DNA of 64,000 bases from Paulownia fortunei (GCA_019321725.1 CM033113.1:6448001-6512000), one strand, 5' to 3'; positions 12,200 to 25,625 are shown, counted from the stretch's first letter. Numbers and translations are program-made. The notes: a model not told the origin generated them from the sequence alone.

Positions 12200-15100
12200 T
12201 CACAGCACTCTAAGTAAAACATTGGAGAGGTATTCCCCCTCTGGATAAGAAGGATCAATAGGATGATCACAGCCTGCTCCAGCTTGACGTATAACCGTAA
12301 TCTTTCTACCGGCCATGGATGCAGCACCCTGAACAGGGAAAACAAGAAGAAAAACATTTGTCTATGTTTATGCTGCTCTTGTTACACAGATTTTTGCTAC
12401 TAGTACAACTCAACAATCCAAATTATTTGTGAGTATCAAAAAGGATACACTATTGATATTTATTAATATATTAGAATGTATTTAGCGTGCAGGTCTGGTC
12501 TTTTACAGTCTGTAAAATGATACTCATGGGAGAAACCATATAACATCCACAACTTACTATTGTACACTAGTGTCTGAAAGATTAGAGTACTTCCAAGAAA
12601 ATAGAGAGGTAACTTGCCTGGAGAATGCGGAGGAACATCCCACTTTGGGTCATAGCTCCAGAACATGAGCAGGTCATCAACAGTCCACCCCTTCTTGTTA
12701 TTTGCATAGCCAAGGAATTTAAATTCCTATACATGCCAGATGCACTTTGTAATACCTAAATAAGTAAAGATTCAATGAGCAGAGAAAAAAGAGAGCCAAT
12801 AGAAAATATGCAGAGTGAATGTGCATGTGTGTTTGAATGTCTATGCATTGTTAGAGTGCCTTATATACATGGGTGGACCCAACTTATTGGCCTAAACTTT
12901 TTGGGTCAAGACTGGCATTCATGCATGTGCACTGGATTCAAAGCTTTTTGGTTATCGACATAACATATTAATTAGGCTATGCTACTCTTTGACGTAAACT
13001 TCCGGGCTTGACCTGACAAGTGGTATCAAAGCATATCTTGGGCACTCTAAGCAAGTTGCTGAAAGCAAGGAGGCTCTCTGCAAGGGTGATAACATGCAAG
13101 CTGTAGATACTCCTGAAAAGAAAATGTGTATGGTCCTTGGAGAGTGATTAAAAGCACAAAGCAAAGGTAGAAGGGTATGTAAAACCGATCTAGAGTACAG
13201 GGGCATGATGGCAGGTTGCTGAGTACAAGGGCTATAGACAGTTTGTTAGGTACAAGAGCATGTTTTTCAGGAATGAGTACACAGGCACAAAGTTTTTGCC
13301 AGTTGACAGGGTGCTAGGAAGTGTGAATGGGGTTGTTGAGGGTGGAGGTTTCAGTCAAGGGGAGTTTTTGGTGATGCGAGTAATCACATGCCCAAGAGAT
13401 CAAGTCACACTGGAAAACAAAGAGAAAGAAAGTGCCTTCCATACATGAGTGGTCCCAAGACTCGTTGCCTTAACTTTTGGGGTGAGATTGGGCTTTGTGT
13501 ATTGGGATTCTGTTTGCAGAAACCCCCAAGCATGGTTTTACATCATGTATTAAGATCAAGCATACAGATCAGGCGACATCAAGTTACAAAGGCCTAAAAA
13601 TTGGCTTTAGTTAGAAAAGTATGAGATCACAAAATCAGTGGTCAAAATTGAACACAACCTAGCTGTTACTTTGATCAACATAAAGAAGCTACCCTAAGTC
13701 TTGACTCGTAAAAACCCAGATTCAGTTAACTATATCTGCATTGTGAATTTTTATGTCAAACTAACAATTAAATATATTTTGCATTCATCCTGTGGGCCCC
13801 ATTGCCCACCAATTTTTATTCTATCCTAGCAGTTGTGCATCAGATCCTATGAGCTCCTTGGGCTAACTACACAAATTTGAGCTCACCAGTTTACATATGG
13901 CAACAATGATCAAAGGGTTATCCCCTGCAAATATTCATTGAAATGTTCTAAAGGTTGAAGCACCTTCGTAACTTCTCAACAAGCAAAAAATGCAGTTACA
14001 CTGCCGGGAACAACAAAGCATCAAGAACATCAAATCAAGCACGTCAGAATACCTTTCTACGTGGAGCTAGTTTTGGTGGATCCAGTATAACTATATCCCA
14101 TGAATCACCTTTAGAGATTGCACTCTTCATAAAATGTGTAGCATCTGCTCTCAGAAATGATATTATTCCAGAATCGAGGTTATTGAGAACAATATTCTCC
14201 TTGGCAATGTCTAGGGCAGGAGAAGATGAATCAACACCTTCCAGGAGGAGAAATAGCATTGGTAAAATAGAACATATGATGCAAGCCAAAATGATGATGC
14301 AGGAACTATCACTATGCTAAAGGAGTCCTAGGGCATTTTATGGATAATTTGATCATTGTGGTACATAGTTTAGACATCACTTATTATTATCATTTCCTCA
14401 TTGATTGAGTTTACCTTCTCAATGTATTCCAAATTGATTCAATTTATACTTGCTTAACTAATATTCTGTTTTTATTTACAAGTCTGTCATTACAAGGCAC
14501 AGACATCACTACACCTGGATCCTAACAAGTACCTATAGCAACATGATTAAGTACTCCTGATATTTCTGTCAAAATGTGTAATCCTTTATTCCGTGGAAAG
14601 CTTACCTGGACCTCTATGTGAAAATCATTGCTAAGATTTAGATATTAGCTTCATATGAAGGGCATGATAAGTCTGATGCTAAAAGTAACAGATATGAACG
14701 TACCAGTTACACTAAGAGCACCACCACCTGCTGCATTTAAGGCAAAACCTCCAGTATAACAGCAAATATCAAGTACTTTCTGACCCTCAGAAATTGATGA
14801 TATATATTGGCGGTTCTCACGCTGATCAGCATAGAAGCCAGTCTTTTGCCCCTCCAAGGAGACTAAATAGGAAATGCCATTTTCCACAACCTGGTTGAGA
14901 CACACGGATATCAGCAAAAAAAACTTGATGTAATAACATCATTTGGAACAAAATTCTGTGCAAGGTATAGTATGTGATAGAGATTCTGACTTCAATACAC
15001 TTGCTAGAAAGCATTTTCTCTCTCCGATGCAAATTCTTAGGACCACAAAATCTAGGAGGAGACTTTCTTATAGTGTCATAGAGGCTTTTTTTCCACTGTG

Positions 15101-17336
15101 ATCGAGTTAAACAACATTTCCTTGTAAGTTCCACATGGTTTTCATGTCATGCCCACATTATAAAGGTTATTATTGGTCCTTGTGCAACAGCATGTCTAGT
15201 CTTATACACCCCACATGCCTGTGTTCCAAGACAGATGGTACCCATGACGAAAGGAAAGTTTCATTATAATTACCAAACCAATAGTAAGCTTTAGTCTCAA
15301 CACATGTTAACCTCTAACAGAGTCAGCTTGCTAGCGACGTTATCACGTGGCAAGGAGCTTTACCTTTGCCATTCTGGGAGAATTTGATAAATCAGACAAA
15401 TCCAACCCTTCCTCCTTCAAGATATCTATGGATGGTCTCCAGGTTATATGGTTGATATTGCTTATTTTTCTGATGCAAACTTTTATTTGTTGTTTGTACT
15501 TTTCAACCCAAGCAGCAGAGGAAGCAATTACTGCTTCATGTCCAAAAATATCAACAATAAGGCCTGACAACCTGCATTAAAATCCATATTATTTTGAAAA
15601 TGATCATTCTAGGTTTTACCAAGCTATCCTAATATGGACAAAATCAAAAGGAATGCGCTCAATATAAATATCAGTTTTGATGGTGGGGTGCAACCTTGAA
15701 TTTATTACGTAACTGTTCTATACATCTCACAGTAAAGAAATTATCCAAAGTTAGCACAATTAAAAAATCAGTGGGTTGAGACTCTGTAACGGGGGTAAGC
15801 CATACAACTCAAACAATAGCAAAACCAGGAAGATGATAAGGGTACTCTGATATGCTCTAAGTGCTTATATTGGAGTACAATTACAAAATATTTATTGCAA
15901 ATGTTTGGGGGGAAGTAAAGTTCTGGAGTGTTACTACAGAACTCGAGAATAATGACAGAAATTCGGCATTCAAGCACAAGCATAGCACGTGAATCCTTCA
16001 GTGTAAGCATAAATTGGTGAAGGTGATGCATGGTTTGATCTAACGGAGCCTCTGGAAAAACAAAGAGTGGCTAATTCTCTATGGAAAAAATAACAGTTAA
16101 TGTCTCTTCAACAATTGTAGTACTGACAGTTAGAAACTTGCATAACCTTAGATTCATTTATTAACATGATCATAAAGGTCAAAAGTGGCCAGATCTCTAG
16201 TAACTACTTGATAGATGACAAGGATAGGGAAGTAATACCGATCTCCTTCGCTGTTGACAAGGCGATATGCATTTGTCTTAGCTGAAGGAAGCCCTAGCCG
16301 ATCTCTTAATGCGACAGCAGCACTGATTCTATTTTCAAGCAGTCTGTCCACGTTCAGCACACAAGAAGGATCTCTGTACTATTGCCACGACTGATACAAT
16401 GAGGCTTGTACATTTTGAACAGTAAACCACAGAATAACAAGGATTTATTGGACACATACCGTGCTGCTTCATCTTCCAGCTGCATGAGCCGAACGCAAAA
16501 CATAGAAACTGAATTGTACAAGCCCCAACCAATTGGTTTTTCTGTCCCATCAGTGACCAGGACAATATCTCCAGTTATGGGGGGTGGTCTACCGATTATC
16601 CTATCAACAGAACCACTGTATACCATTGGGCTACCATCTCTAAACAGTTGAGTCTTCCCCTTTTTCAGCACAACCTTCGCAATGCCTATAAATCAATTCC
16701 TTCAAACAAATCATAACATGCAAGATTTGGTGAAAGTTTTACTAATAGCTAGTACATAAATCATGCTACTCCGTGCTAGATCTTGACACGAATTGGCAAC
16801 CCAATAACAGTCCGCTGAAAATGTGCACATTGATAGAACATACTGCAAAACTCTCAATCATCCAGGGTTGCAAAAAATATCTCCAAAAACTGAATTTTGC
16901 AAATAGGCGACCTCCCAGTGGCAACGTTAAACAAAAGTCAATAACCTTTAGTTACACAATTGGCTTCGGTTGTTACTAACTAGGCGATCAGTTAACTAGA
17001 GCTTTCAAAAGTTCTTGAAACAGATAAATTTCCATATCACATTACAAGTGCAGGTTGATAAAATTAACTGAAAATGAACCAAAGAAACCAACCTAACATT
17101 CAACGGAAACGATAGCCCGTGCTAAAGAGATTAAAGATACAAGGAAAAAAAAAATTCTCCAACATAATCTCGATTTCTTGAATTCAAAGACGAACTCAAC
17201 AGTTCTTTAATGCACACAAACTCATACTACCTTTTGGGTGATTGGACGCGATTTCTTGAAGGGTGGTGGTGGCGGTGGGCGGCGCGGCAGCAAGAGAGAT
17301 AGTTCTTGACATCAGGAAGCGACTCCCGAGCACCAT
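12200..17336 (-). CDS. RlmI-type SAM-dependent rRNA (cytosine-5) methyltransferase
   Basis: This is the plant relative of bacterial RlmI (YccW), which makes m5C in 23S rRNA, so an organelle rRNA target is likely here (inference). Exons in transcription order are 17336-17231, 16685-16460, 16373-16239, 15571-15364, 14890-14704, 14237-14053, 12755-12618 and 12328-12200, giving 437 residues. An N-terminal PUA-like part ([37 protein letters not shown]) is followed by a central [10 protein letters not shown] block. The SAM site is [20 protein letters not shown], with [15 protein letters not shown]. Motif IV is [13 protein letters not shown], and the catalytic [14 protein letters not shown] is intact. 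The end is [20 protein letters not shown]. The joint between the last two exons needs a GC-AG intron. Arg/Ser/Thr content of the first 35 residues would suit an organelle leader, but this is not decisive. Confidence 0.9.
12849..13600 (+). mobile_element. Decayed small LTR (TRIM-like) retrotransposon inside an intron
   Basis: Two direct repeats about 577 bp apart (12854-12916 and 13431-13493) share AGTGCCTT, ATACATG, GTGG.CCCAA, GCCT.AACTTTT.GGGT. The left copy ends in TGACA at 13018 and is followed at 13021 by TGGTATCAAAGC, an 11/12 match to the initiator-Met tRNA primer-binding sequence used by most plant LTR elements. A purine-rich tract (about 13412-13432) precedes the right copy, as a polypurine tract would. 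The approximately 400-bp interior has no gag or pol. It lies in the 1,297-bp intron between exons 6 and 7 of the RlmI-like gene, in the opposite orientation. The outer ends are approximate. Confidence 0.6.
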
Positions 17337-17406
17337 TTTGCTTTCTAGCTCAGCTCACAGGAATTTTGAGCCAGCCAGCCGAAAAAATAGTGAATAATTT
17401 CTATGT

Positions 17407-17459
17407 AATCATGCTCATAGGTCTATGCTAGAAATTAATCGTGCTCATAGGTCTATGCT
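17407..17459. repeat. Two-copy tandem repeat, period 30
   Basis: AATCATGCTCATAGGTCTAT at 17407 is repeated as AATCGTGCTCATAGGTCTAT at 17437, with one difference and separated by a short AT stretch. It lies about 70-120 bp upstream of the RlmI-like start codon. Confidence 0.75.
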
Positions 17460-19230
17460 GTACCTTTCCATTAGCTTGCTTCTGCAATGTTTCATACGTA
17501 TGTCCCCCAACGGTTGAAACTCAGGTTTTGTTTTAGCAGAATGTTGTTTATCTAGTTTCTATTGTTTTTCGTTTTTTTTTTTTTTTCTTCCTTATTTCTA
17601 TCTTGAATCGAATGCGATGATGGATGGACTCTCATTCGTGGGCCAGTCAATTGGGTTAGGTTAATTAGAAGTGCATATAGTCTGTCGCTGTAGCCCAATA
17701 TGAAGCCCATAAATTCGTATCATCTCAATACTAAAAACCCGTACGCTGGGAGAACTATGGGCGTATAGGTCACATTTTGGACAGTTTGTTTGATTTTTAA
17801 TGAAAGTAGTTTTGAAAATTATACCTTGTAATAAAATTATATGTGAGGAGTATTTTGAAAAATAGAAAAAAATTGTGTAGATGAATATGCTAAAATAAAG
17901 AAAGAAAAAGTTGAAATGAGTATTTTGTGATTAAAGAAAAAGAAAAAGGAAATAATCTTTTAAATTGTTTCTTGAAAATGTCAAAAGTTTTCTAAAGTTT
18001 TTGAAAATAAACAAGATGGCTGGACTCTGGAGGTCAATTATTGGTCTGAGATAAAAATAGTGGCCCATGTCATGGAGGGCCCGAACAAAGTTTTCTTTAA
18101 ACTGCTCCTAGTCTAATGCTGACCAACTTGAATTTACTAAAATTCCCCCCATTAACGAATCTCAGCAAATAAAGAAGGAAATCTCAGCAAATAAATTCAT
18201 TTTACCCGCGTTTGTATCAAATATTTTTTGTACAATCAAAACCTTTAAATAACCCTTCAATTTAGATTTTTATTAGTAAATTGAAGATTTAGAAGCTTTA
18301 TGACATAAATGTCATTTTGGGTGTTTTGTAATGTAAATTTAGTTTTGTTATAAATTTAATTTTTCGTATAATATTTTTATGCCACGATTTTGGAAAAACT
18401 TTGTAGCCAAAATAATAATATTTTTATAATATTATTATCTTTTAATTTTTTTCAATTGATTGTAGAAAATTGATTAATACAATAAATTATAAAAAAAAAA
18501 ACATTGCATGCAAAGTGACACAAATTGATTGATAGTTCATATTCTCAACAATTTAAAATAAAAGCATCCTATAACCTATTAAAGGATTCTATATGGTCCA
18601 AATATATATATATTTTAAAAAATTACTTAAATTCTTAAGATTTTTTGAAAAAAGAGTAAAAAAATTTCACATATAAGAATAAAATAAATAATTATTACAA
18701 AAATAAATAATTAAAAATGTACGAAGCAACACATTTCCTTCCAAGAATATTTTGGCATATAAATACTAAAAGAATTAGTGTATGAAAAATTGAACTTGAA
18801 TCAAAATAAAAATAAATATTATATAATTCATAAAATGGTATTTTTGTCTTAGCAACTCCAAAACTTTAATTTGTTAAAAAAAAATTAAGTTTAAGGGGTG
18901 TTTAAAAGTTTTAATTGTATAAGAGTAAAAAAAAATTAAATTTAAGGGGTGTTTAAAAATTTTAATTGTATAAAAGGGTATTTGATATAAATATATAAAA
19001 AATGTACTAGTAAAAAAGGTAAAACGAATTCTACCAAAATAAAATGGATGCTCGAGTAGTCAGAAAGAAAGAGCGAAATGAACAAAATGGCGTGCGAGTG
19101 CCATTTGGCCTCGGCTAAATATATATACATATATTTGTGTCTGCTCATAAAAACGTATCAGGGGTTCTTGATTCCTCCCCGTGCCACCTTTGCCAATTTT
19201 GTCCGAAGTAGATACCTACGTCCCACACTG
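17460..19230. other. Divergent intergenic region between the RlmI-like and kaurene synthase genes
   Basis: This is AT-rich, with poly-T around 17570-17590 and no gene on either strand. It contains the 51-bp tandem repeat listed separately. It must hold the promoters of both flanking genes, which are transcribed away from each other. Confidence 0.5.
18875..18979. repeat. Two-copy tandem repeat, period 51
   Basis: A unit with TTAAGGGGTGTTTAAAA followed by TTTTAATTGTATAA occurs at about 18891 and again at about 18942, each preceded by an A-run and AATTAA. It is recent enough that the copies differ at only a few bases. Confidence 0.75.
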
Positions 19231-19237
19231 TATAAAG
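19231..19237 (+). promoter_or_regulatory. Probable TATA box of the kaurene synthase gene
   Basis: TATAAAG lies 107 bp upstream of the ATG at 19338, a normal spacing for a plant TATA box plus a short leader. A second TA-rich candidate (around 19120-19135) is farther away. Confidence 0.45.
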
Positions 19238-19337
19238 GGCTTTAGCTACTGATTTATTTTGATGCGGATTCTTTTTATTATTCACTGAAGTCAAGAACAG
19301 GTGGAGGTTCTAACCAGAAGCTTGTCTCAACGCCGCC

Positions 19338-22300
19338 ATGTATCTTCAGCTCCCCAATTCTCTGTTCTCTGGCCGTAAGGAATTACATTTTAGGAACTCG
19401 TGCTTTTCTCATGTTTCAGGTAAAGTTTTCCTGCTTGGTTTTTATCTGTATGGATGCAGACTTGATTGTGTTTCGTTTTCCTTTGTTAAACCAAATTACT
19501 AATAATGGGTTTTTTTACTGATGAGGAGTTTATAGGGAAAAAAAAGGGTCTAAAAGATGCTCTAACTTTTTCTTGATCACGGAGCTTTTTGGATGATCCA
19601 TCCGTGAAGAATAGAGCGGGTGCTTTAGGCAGCTTCTATATGTACAAAGATCAATTTAAGAAGAGAAAAATGGTGTCATATGTTGCCGTGCTGTTGTTTG
19701 TTGCTTTTTGCTTTGTATTTTTGAGCTCATGTGCATTTGTTCGTGCTTGTCTCTAGTTATTTGGAGTTGTGCCTGTAGACTTGTTCTGTTAGCAGAGAAA
19801 CTTCAAATGTGTCTGTATTGTTGATTTTGAAGCTAATAAGATGATCTTTTACAGAATCATAAATAGGAGCAAAAAGTGTATTCATTATTTTTAGCTGCAA
19901 TCAGGGGAGGAATGTGAGTTGTGCGTGTCTAATGATAATTTGAGCAGTTAAACATAAATACTAGCAGCATTTACTATCCCACAGTACAAAACTAAATAGT
20001 GTTCAACCCGATAAAAAGGTAAGCAAATTTCAGCTTTTGTGTTGCCCTTGTGTGGAATGTTGTTTCATGATACCTTTGAGGTTGGTGCATTTTTATTTCC
20101 TTGTTCTATTACCATAGTGCAGAATCCATATATCAGTGCAAATTTACTTTTTTTTTTTTTCTTGCAAGCAGCATCTTTGGACACTGGAGTTCAAAGAGTA
20201 ACATCAGCTAACATTGTCTCAGCGGTATCAGTAAACATTTTTTTCTCTTAATCTTTCCAGTTTTGAACTTTATTTACTTTATTATCACATTCAACGATTG
20301 AGTTGATTAATATTGTCAAGAACCTAAGCAGTGCTTTGAGGAGAACAAAGAAAGAATAGCAAAGCTCATTCATAAGGCTGAACTTTCTGTTTCAACATAT
20401 GACACGGCTTGGGTTGCTATGGTCCCTTCTCCAAATTCGTTGCAGGAACCTTGTTTCCCAGATTGTCTAAATTGGTTGCTGGAAAACCAGTGCCATGATG
20501 GTTCATGGGCTCGTCCCCACCATCATCCTTTGTTACAAAAAGATGTCCTTTCTTCTACATTGGCATGCGTTCTTGCACTCAAAAAATGGGGAGTTGGTGA
20601 AGAACGAATTAATAGGGGTGTGTTTACTTTACATACCTATCAACTTTCATATAGGTTCAACAGATTGATAGACATTTATTTTCGCAGGCGTGCATTTTAT
20701 AGAGTTGAATTTTGCTTCTGCAACCGAGAAGTGTCAGATTGCTCCCATGGGATTTGACATCATATTCCCAGCCATGCTTGATTATGCCAGAGACTTATTT
20801 TTGAACCTCCGTTTAGAGCGAACTACATTGAATGATTTGGTTCATAAGAGGGATTTGGAGCTTAAAAGGTAACAGTTATCCTGGTACTAAACCTATTCAT
20901 TTATAGGTAAAGTTGAGTATTCAATGATCTTAATCGACATGGAACTGTGGTTGAATGGACTAGGAGACAAGAACTGAAACAACTGTGAATTTTTGCAACA
21001 AACTTTATATCACTAAAAACAGTTAAGTTTGAATAGAATTATGAAATATTGAGACTCTTAAGAAGGTTGTTATCCATCTTTCTGTTTATATGATCTCCCT
21101 ACTACTGTCTAGATGCTACCAAAGTCACTCAGCAGAGAGGGAAGCTTACTTGGCATATGTTGCTGAAGGAATGGGAAAGTTACAGGATTGGGAATCAGTC
21201 ATGAAATATCAAAGAACAAATGGATCTCTTTTCAACTCTCCCTCCACGACAGCAGCTGCTTTTATTGGCCTTCCCAATTCTGGTTGCCTTAATTACCTTC
21301 ACTCAGCCTTAAAGAAGTTTGGGAATGCAGGTATTTTCACTGAATTTTCTGTATGCCAACTTTGCAAGTTTTGAAAACTTACAACCTTTTTCTTCTTTTC
21401 AGTTCCTGCAGTTTACCCTCTAGATATATATTCTCAACTATGCACAGTTGATAATATTGAAAGGTTGGGGATTAGCCGGTATTTTAGGAAGGAAATTCAA
21501 AGTGTGTTGGATGAAACATACAGGTAGTCTCTAGCATTTACGTATGTTTATCAATTATTGCTTGTGTTATCAAGCAAAGGTTATTGAGATAGAAATGATT
21601 ATTGTTATGTGATAAAATCTGCACATTTTATTCAATTATATTTCTCTTGACATTAGCCCATAAAAGATGCTGGCTGCAGGGCAATGAAGAGATATTCATG
21701 GATGCTTCAACTTGTGCTTTAGCATTCCGAATATTACGAATGAATGGATACATTGTAACTTCAGGTTAACCTTAGAAGCACGAACATCCATTTTTCTTTT
21801 CTTTTCTTTTCTTCTCTTCTTTTCTTCTCTTCTTTTCCCCTTTAAGAGGAAAAGAGTATTTGAGTTGGAACATGTATAATCAATTTGGTATATCATGCAG
21901 ATCGGTTAACAAAAATTCTACAAGAGTGCCTTTCAAGTTCCTTTTGTGGAAATATGAAAGACATACACACAACTCTTGAATTATATAGAGCATCAGAATT
22001 CATACTATGTCCAGATGAAAGAGATCTGGAAAAACAAAACTTAAGGCTTAAACATTTGCTTGAGCAGGAACTATCCAGTGGTTTAATTCATTCAATTCAA
22101 CTTGGCAGAAATATTGACCAAGAGGTATGCCTTGTATACCTAATTCTAGTTGAACAGCCTTTTGACTTTATTCAACATAGATAAATAAGTTAGTCACACT
22201 AGTTTCTTTTCAGGTGAACCATGCTCTCCAGCATCCCTTTTATGCAGTAATGGACCGGATTGCAAAACGGAGAAATATAGAGCATTACAACTTCGACAAT

Positions 22301-22358
22301 ACAAGAATTCAGAAAACTTCATATTGGTAAATTGCTTGTCTAAATGTTTCTATTAAAT

Positions 22359-22408
<50 letters not shown>

Positions 22409-25400
22409 CTTCAACTAACACTTTGTGTTTTTGTTCTGTTTGCAATCTAGTTCGCCAAACTTTGGCAACAAGGATTTCCTTTTCATGTCAGTAGAAGACT
22501 TCAACAAATGTCAAGCCATACACTGCAAAGAACTCAAAGTGCTTGAAAGGTATGCTTCATTAAATAACAAAGCAAATGCCACCATTGGTTTCTTTGATAG
22601 TAGTCAGATTAGAGGGTATATATGAGAAATGGAATTATTTTGTCTGCTGTCAAATTAAGTATGGCTGATATCATCAGCAAACTATAGGATTTTTAGCAGC
22701 TTGTCACTCTTAAAGGGAAAAAGGAAAGGAGATGTTGTTCATCCAAGGGAGCATTTGTCTTATTCCCAACCTTATTCTAGAGGAATATAACCTTGATAAC
22801 TCAACCAGGATGGTTTGGGTTGAATTATATTCTTCTTAGTATATACCCTGTATAAAATATCTTGGCCTATTTGTGCTGCTTAAGGACTTAGGGCAATTTT
22901 TTTCTTGGAATAGCAGTATTACATGTAACTTGTATCCTTTTTCTAGAAAATAGCATCTATACAATTCAATTATTTGTTTGTGCTCCCCTCCCAGAATTTT
23001 GCCATGAATCTCTCTTTTGGACTGATGATGTCAAAAAATTCCATTAATTAGTGGATAGAGAAGTTAAAGCTTAAGACGAGATTTTGTTGAAAAATTAGAC
23101 ATTTGTGGGAACAATAGTAGAAATTCTATACTGAAAGAAACTCTACAGTCTGAGGAAAGATATAAGTTTGGTAGTATGTATTGCATATTACATTTATGAA
23201 GGGAATATCCTTCTTATTGGTTTCCTGGTGACAGTTGCCTGCAAATTTTTCAAGACAGGCATCAATTAACTTCATGGTACTAAACTGTTGTCAGATAATC
23301 TTGTACTCCCCCTGTGACTGAAACCTCAAATAAGAGACGTGTAATGCGTGTTTTTCGTATCTTTTCCTATTTTTACAATTTACTTGTCTGTAGATGGGTC
23401 GTAGAGAACAGATTGGATGAGCTGAAGTTTGCAAGGCGTAAGTCTGCATACTGTTATTTTTCTGCCGCAGCAACCTTTTTCGCTCCTGAACTATCAGATG
23501 CCCGCATGTCGTGGGCCAAAAATGGTGTTCTCACCACAGTTGTAGATGACTTTTTTGATGTTGGAGGTTCTATAGAAGAATTGAAAAACTTAATTCAGTT
23601 AGTTGAAGTGTATGTAACCATCCCTATTCTTCTTGCTCCGCTAATATCTGCATATTATTTTGATGATATGAAAGTAATTGCTTATCATCATACCGATTAC
23701 AGATGGGATGCAGATGTTAGCACAGAATGTTCTTCCCAGAATGTTCAGATAATATTTTCAGCACTTAGGCGCACAATCTGTGAGATTGGAGACAAAGGAT
23801 TCATACGACAAGAACGTAGTGTGACGAACCATATAATTGACATTGTGAGATTCCCCAATTTTTCATCCTCTATTTGTGTACATATGTTATAAAATTTACC
23901 TTTCCTTTTGACGCTGAAAATTCAGCAGCATAGCTATCAATTCTTCATTTGTAGCAAGGCAGGAGGTTGCATTGTTCATCTGTGGTAACTAGATTTTTGT
24001 CTCTTTTTCTTGAACTCACAAATTTCAACAATGATCAGACATGCATCTTCTGCTCATATGTTACAGTGTGCAAAATGGTGTCCTACGCAAACAAATAATA
24101 AAATTAATCATGCAATGCTAGAAGGGTATCTAAAGTAAACACAAACGAACAGCTAAAATGAATTTGCAAATGTTCATTTTATGCTCATTTGATAGATAGC
24201 TGTAATTCATAATTCCATCCTCCAACTAGTAGTGGGTAGGGAGGACAGACTAGCTCTCCTCTTGCCTTCTTTATCTCGACCTTTTCTACAATGAGATGAA
24301 GGTTTAATTTTAAGAAAAGAAGCTGATGCATAAGGCCACATTGTTGACTATCTTTCTTCTGTTTCTAGTTCAAATATATGCAAGAAATCTGAGAAAATGA
24401 TGCAAACAGTGTGGGAGTGGGGGAGATTTATCAGTAAGACGGTTGTCTTTTTCCAAGTGATCTATGAGTATAAAGTGACTCATGATTCTTGAATTTTCCA
24501 AAACTGCTCCTGCTTCAGAACTTATGAACCTCTTAGCATTCTATATCATGAGTATAATTTGTCTAAACTATTAGCATTCTATATCATTAGTATAATTTGT
24601 CTAAACTATCATTTGCTTCTTTCTATCTATTGTCGGTAAAGGGCCTAGAACTGGATATGCCATACCATTACTTGGAAGATGCAGAGGTTTTATTAGTTTC
24701 TCTTTGCTTGCTTCATTCTCTGAGTGTGTACATTATAGGTTTGCTTTCATGATACTGAGCAAAATTTGTTAGGCTTTTTATTTTCTTCATTATTTCCCTT
24801 ATAAATTCGTTAATAGTGCCAATTCTACCTATACCACACATTTTTCAGAAGCTAATGATTCTCTTCCTTTATTTCACAGAAAGAATCTGCAAAGGAAGTT
24901 AAAACATAGATTACTATCTTTATTCCAATTAGACATATGACGCCTTCATTTGTATTTTCAGTGGCTAGATTTGCTAAATTCTATGATGAAAGAAACTGAA
25001 TGGGCTAGAGACAACTCTCTCCCGACAATGGATGAATATATGAGCAATGCATATGTATCATTTGCTCTCGGACCAATTGTCCTGCCTGCTCTTTATCTTG
25101 TTGGGCCTAAGCTCTCAGAAGAGATGGTTCACCATTCCGAGTTTCATAATATATTCAAATTGATGAGTACTTGTGGACGCCTTCTAAATGATATCCGGAC
25201 TTGTGAGGTAACGTGTATATGTGCATATTCTTTATCACTCAAATATTCAAACATCTATGTGATCACCTGGCCTTTTTTGAATCACCTGTCCTCTTGTTGA
25301 TTCTTTTATATGTCTGCAGAGAGAACTGAAGGATGGTAAACTAAATGCAATACCGTTGTACATAATTAATAGTGGTGGCGAAGTAACTAAAGAGGCTGCT

Positions 25401-25625
25401 ATTACGGAGATGAAAAGCTTGATTGACAGCCAAAGGAGGGAACTACTGAGATTAGTTTTGGAGGGAAAGAGCAGTGTCCTTCCAAAATCTTGCAAGGATT
25501 TATTCTGGCATATGAGCACAGTGTTGCATCTATTTTATAGTAAAGATGACGGATTCACCTCGCAGGATTTGCTCAGAGTTGTAACTGCAATTATTCATGA
25601 ACCTATTGTTCTGACTTCTGAATGA
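19338..25625 (+). CDS. KS: ent-Kaurene synthase (class I diterpene synthase, plastidial)
   Basis: It converts ent-copalyl diphosphate to ent-kaurene, the gibberellin precursor, in plastids. The 14 exons are 19338-19419, 20172-20230, 20329-20617, 20688-20868, 21113-21330, 21403-21523, 21667-21764, 21901-22124, 22214-22326, 22451-22549, 23394-23609, 23703-23844, 24962-25207 and 25320-25625. Together they encode 797 residues with no internal stop. Residues 1-30 look like a transit peptide. The gamma domain has [14 protein letters not shown] and QCHDGSW (101-107). The class II DxDD is absent (MDASTC at 328-333), as in true KS. The class I site is intact: DDFFD at 546-550 and NDIRTCERE at 690-698, the latter split by the last intron. 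LGPIV has Ile at 653 in the position I align with the kaurene-specific Ile of Arabidopsis KS. A lineage-specific KS-like enzyme remains possible. Confidence 0.93.
22362..22406. repeat. (CT)n microsatellite
   Basis: About 45 bp of uninterrupted CT sits in the kaurene synthase intron ahead of exon 10. It ends 44 bp before the exon at 22451, so it may add to the polypyrimidine tract of that acceptor. Confidence 0.95.
24533..24608. repeat. Two-copy tandem repeat, period 38
   Basis: TTAGCATTCTATATCATGAG at 24533 recurs at 24571 with one substitution, followed in both by TATAATTTGTCTAAACTA. It lies in the 1,117-bp intron between exons 12 and 13 of the kaurene synthase gene. Confidence 0.9.

Noticed and set aside
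19338..25625. Kaurene synthase as a pseudogene
   Set aside because: Fragmented ORFs suggested decay, but 14 exons join in frame to 797 residues with every catalytic motif intact.
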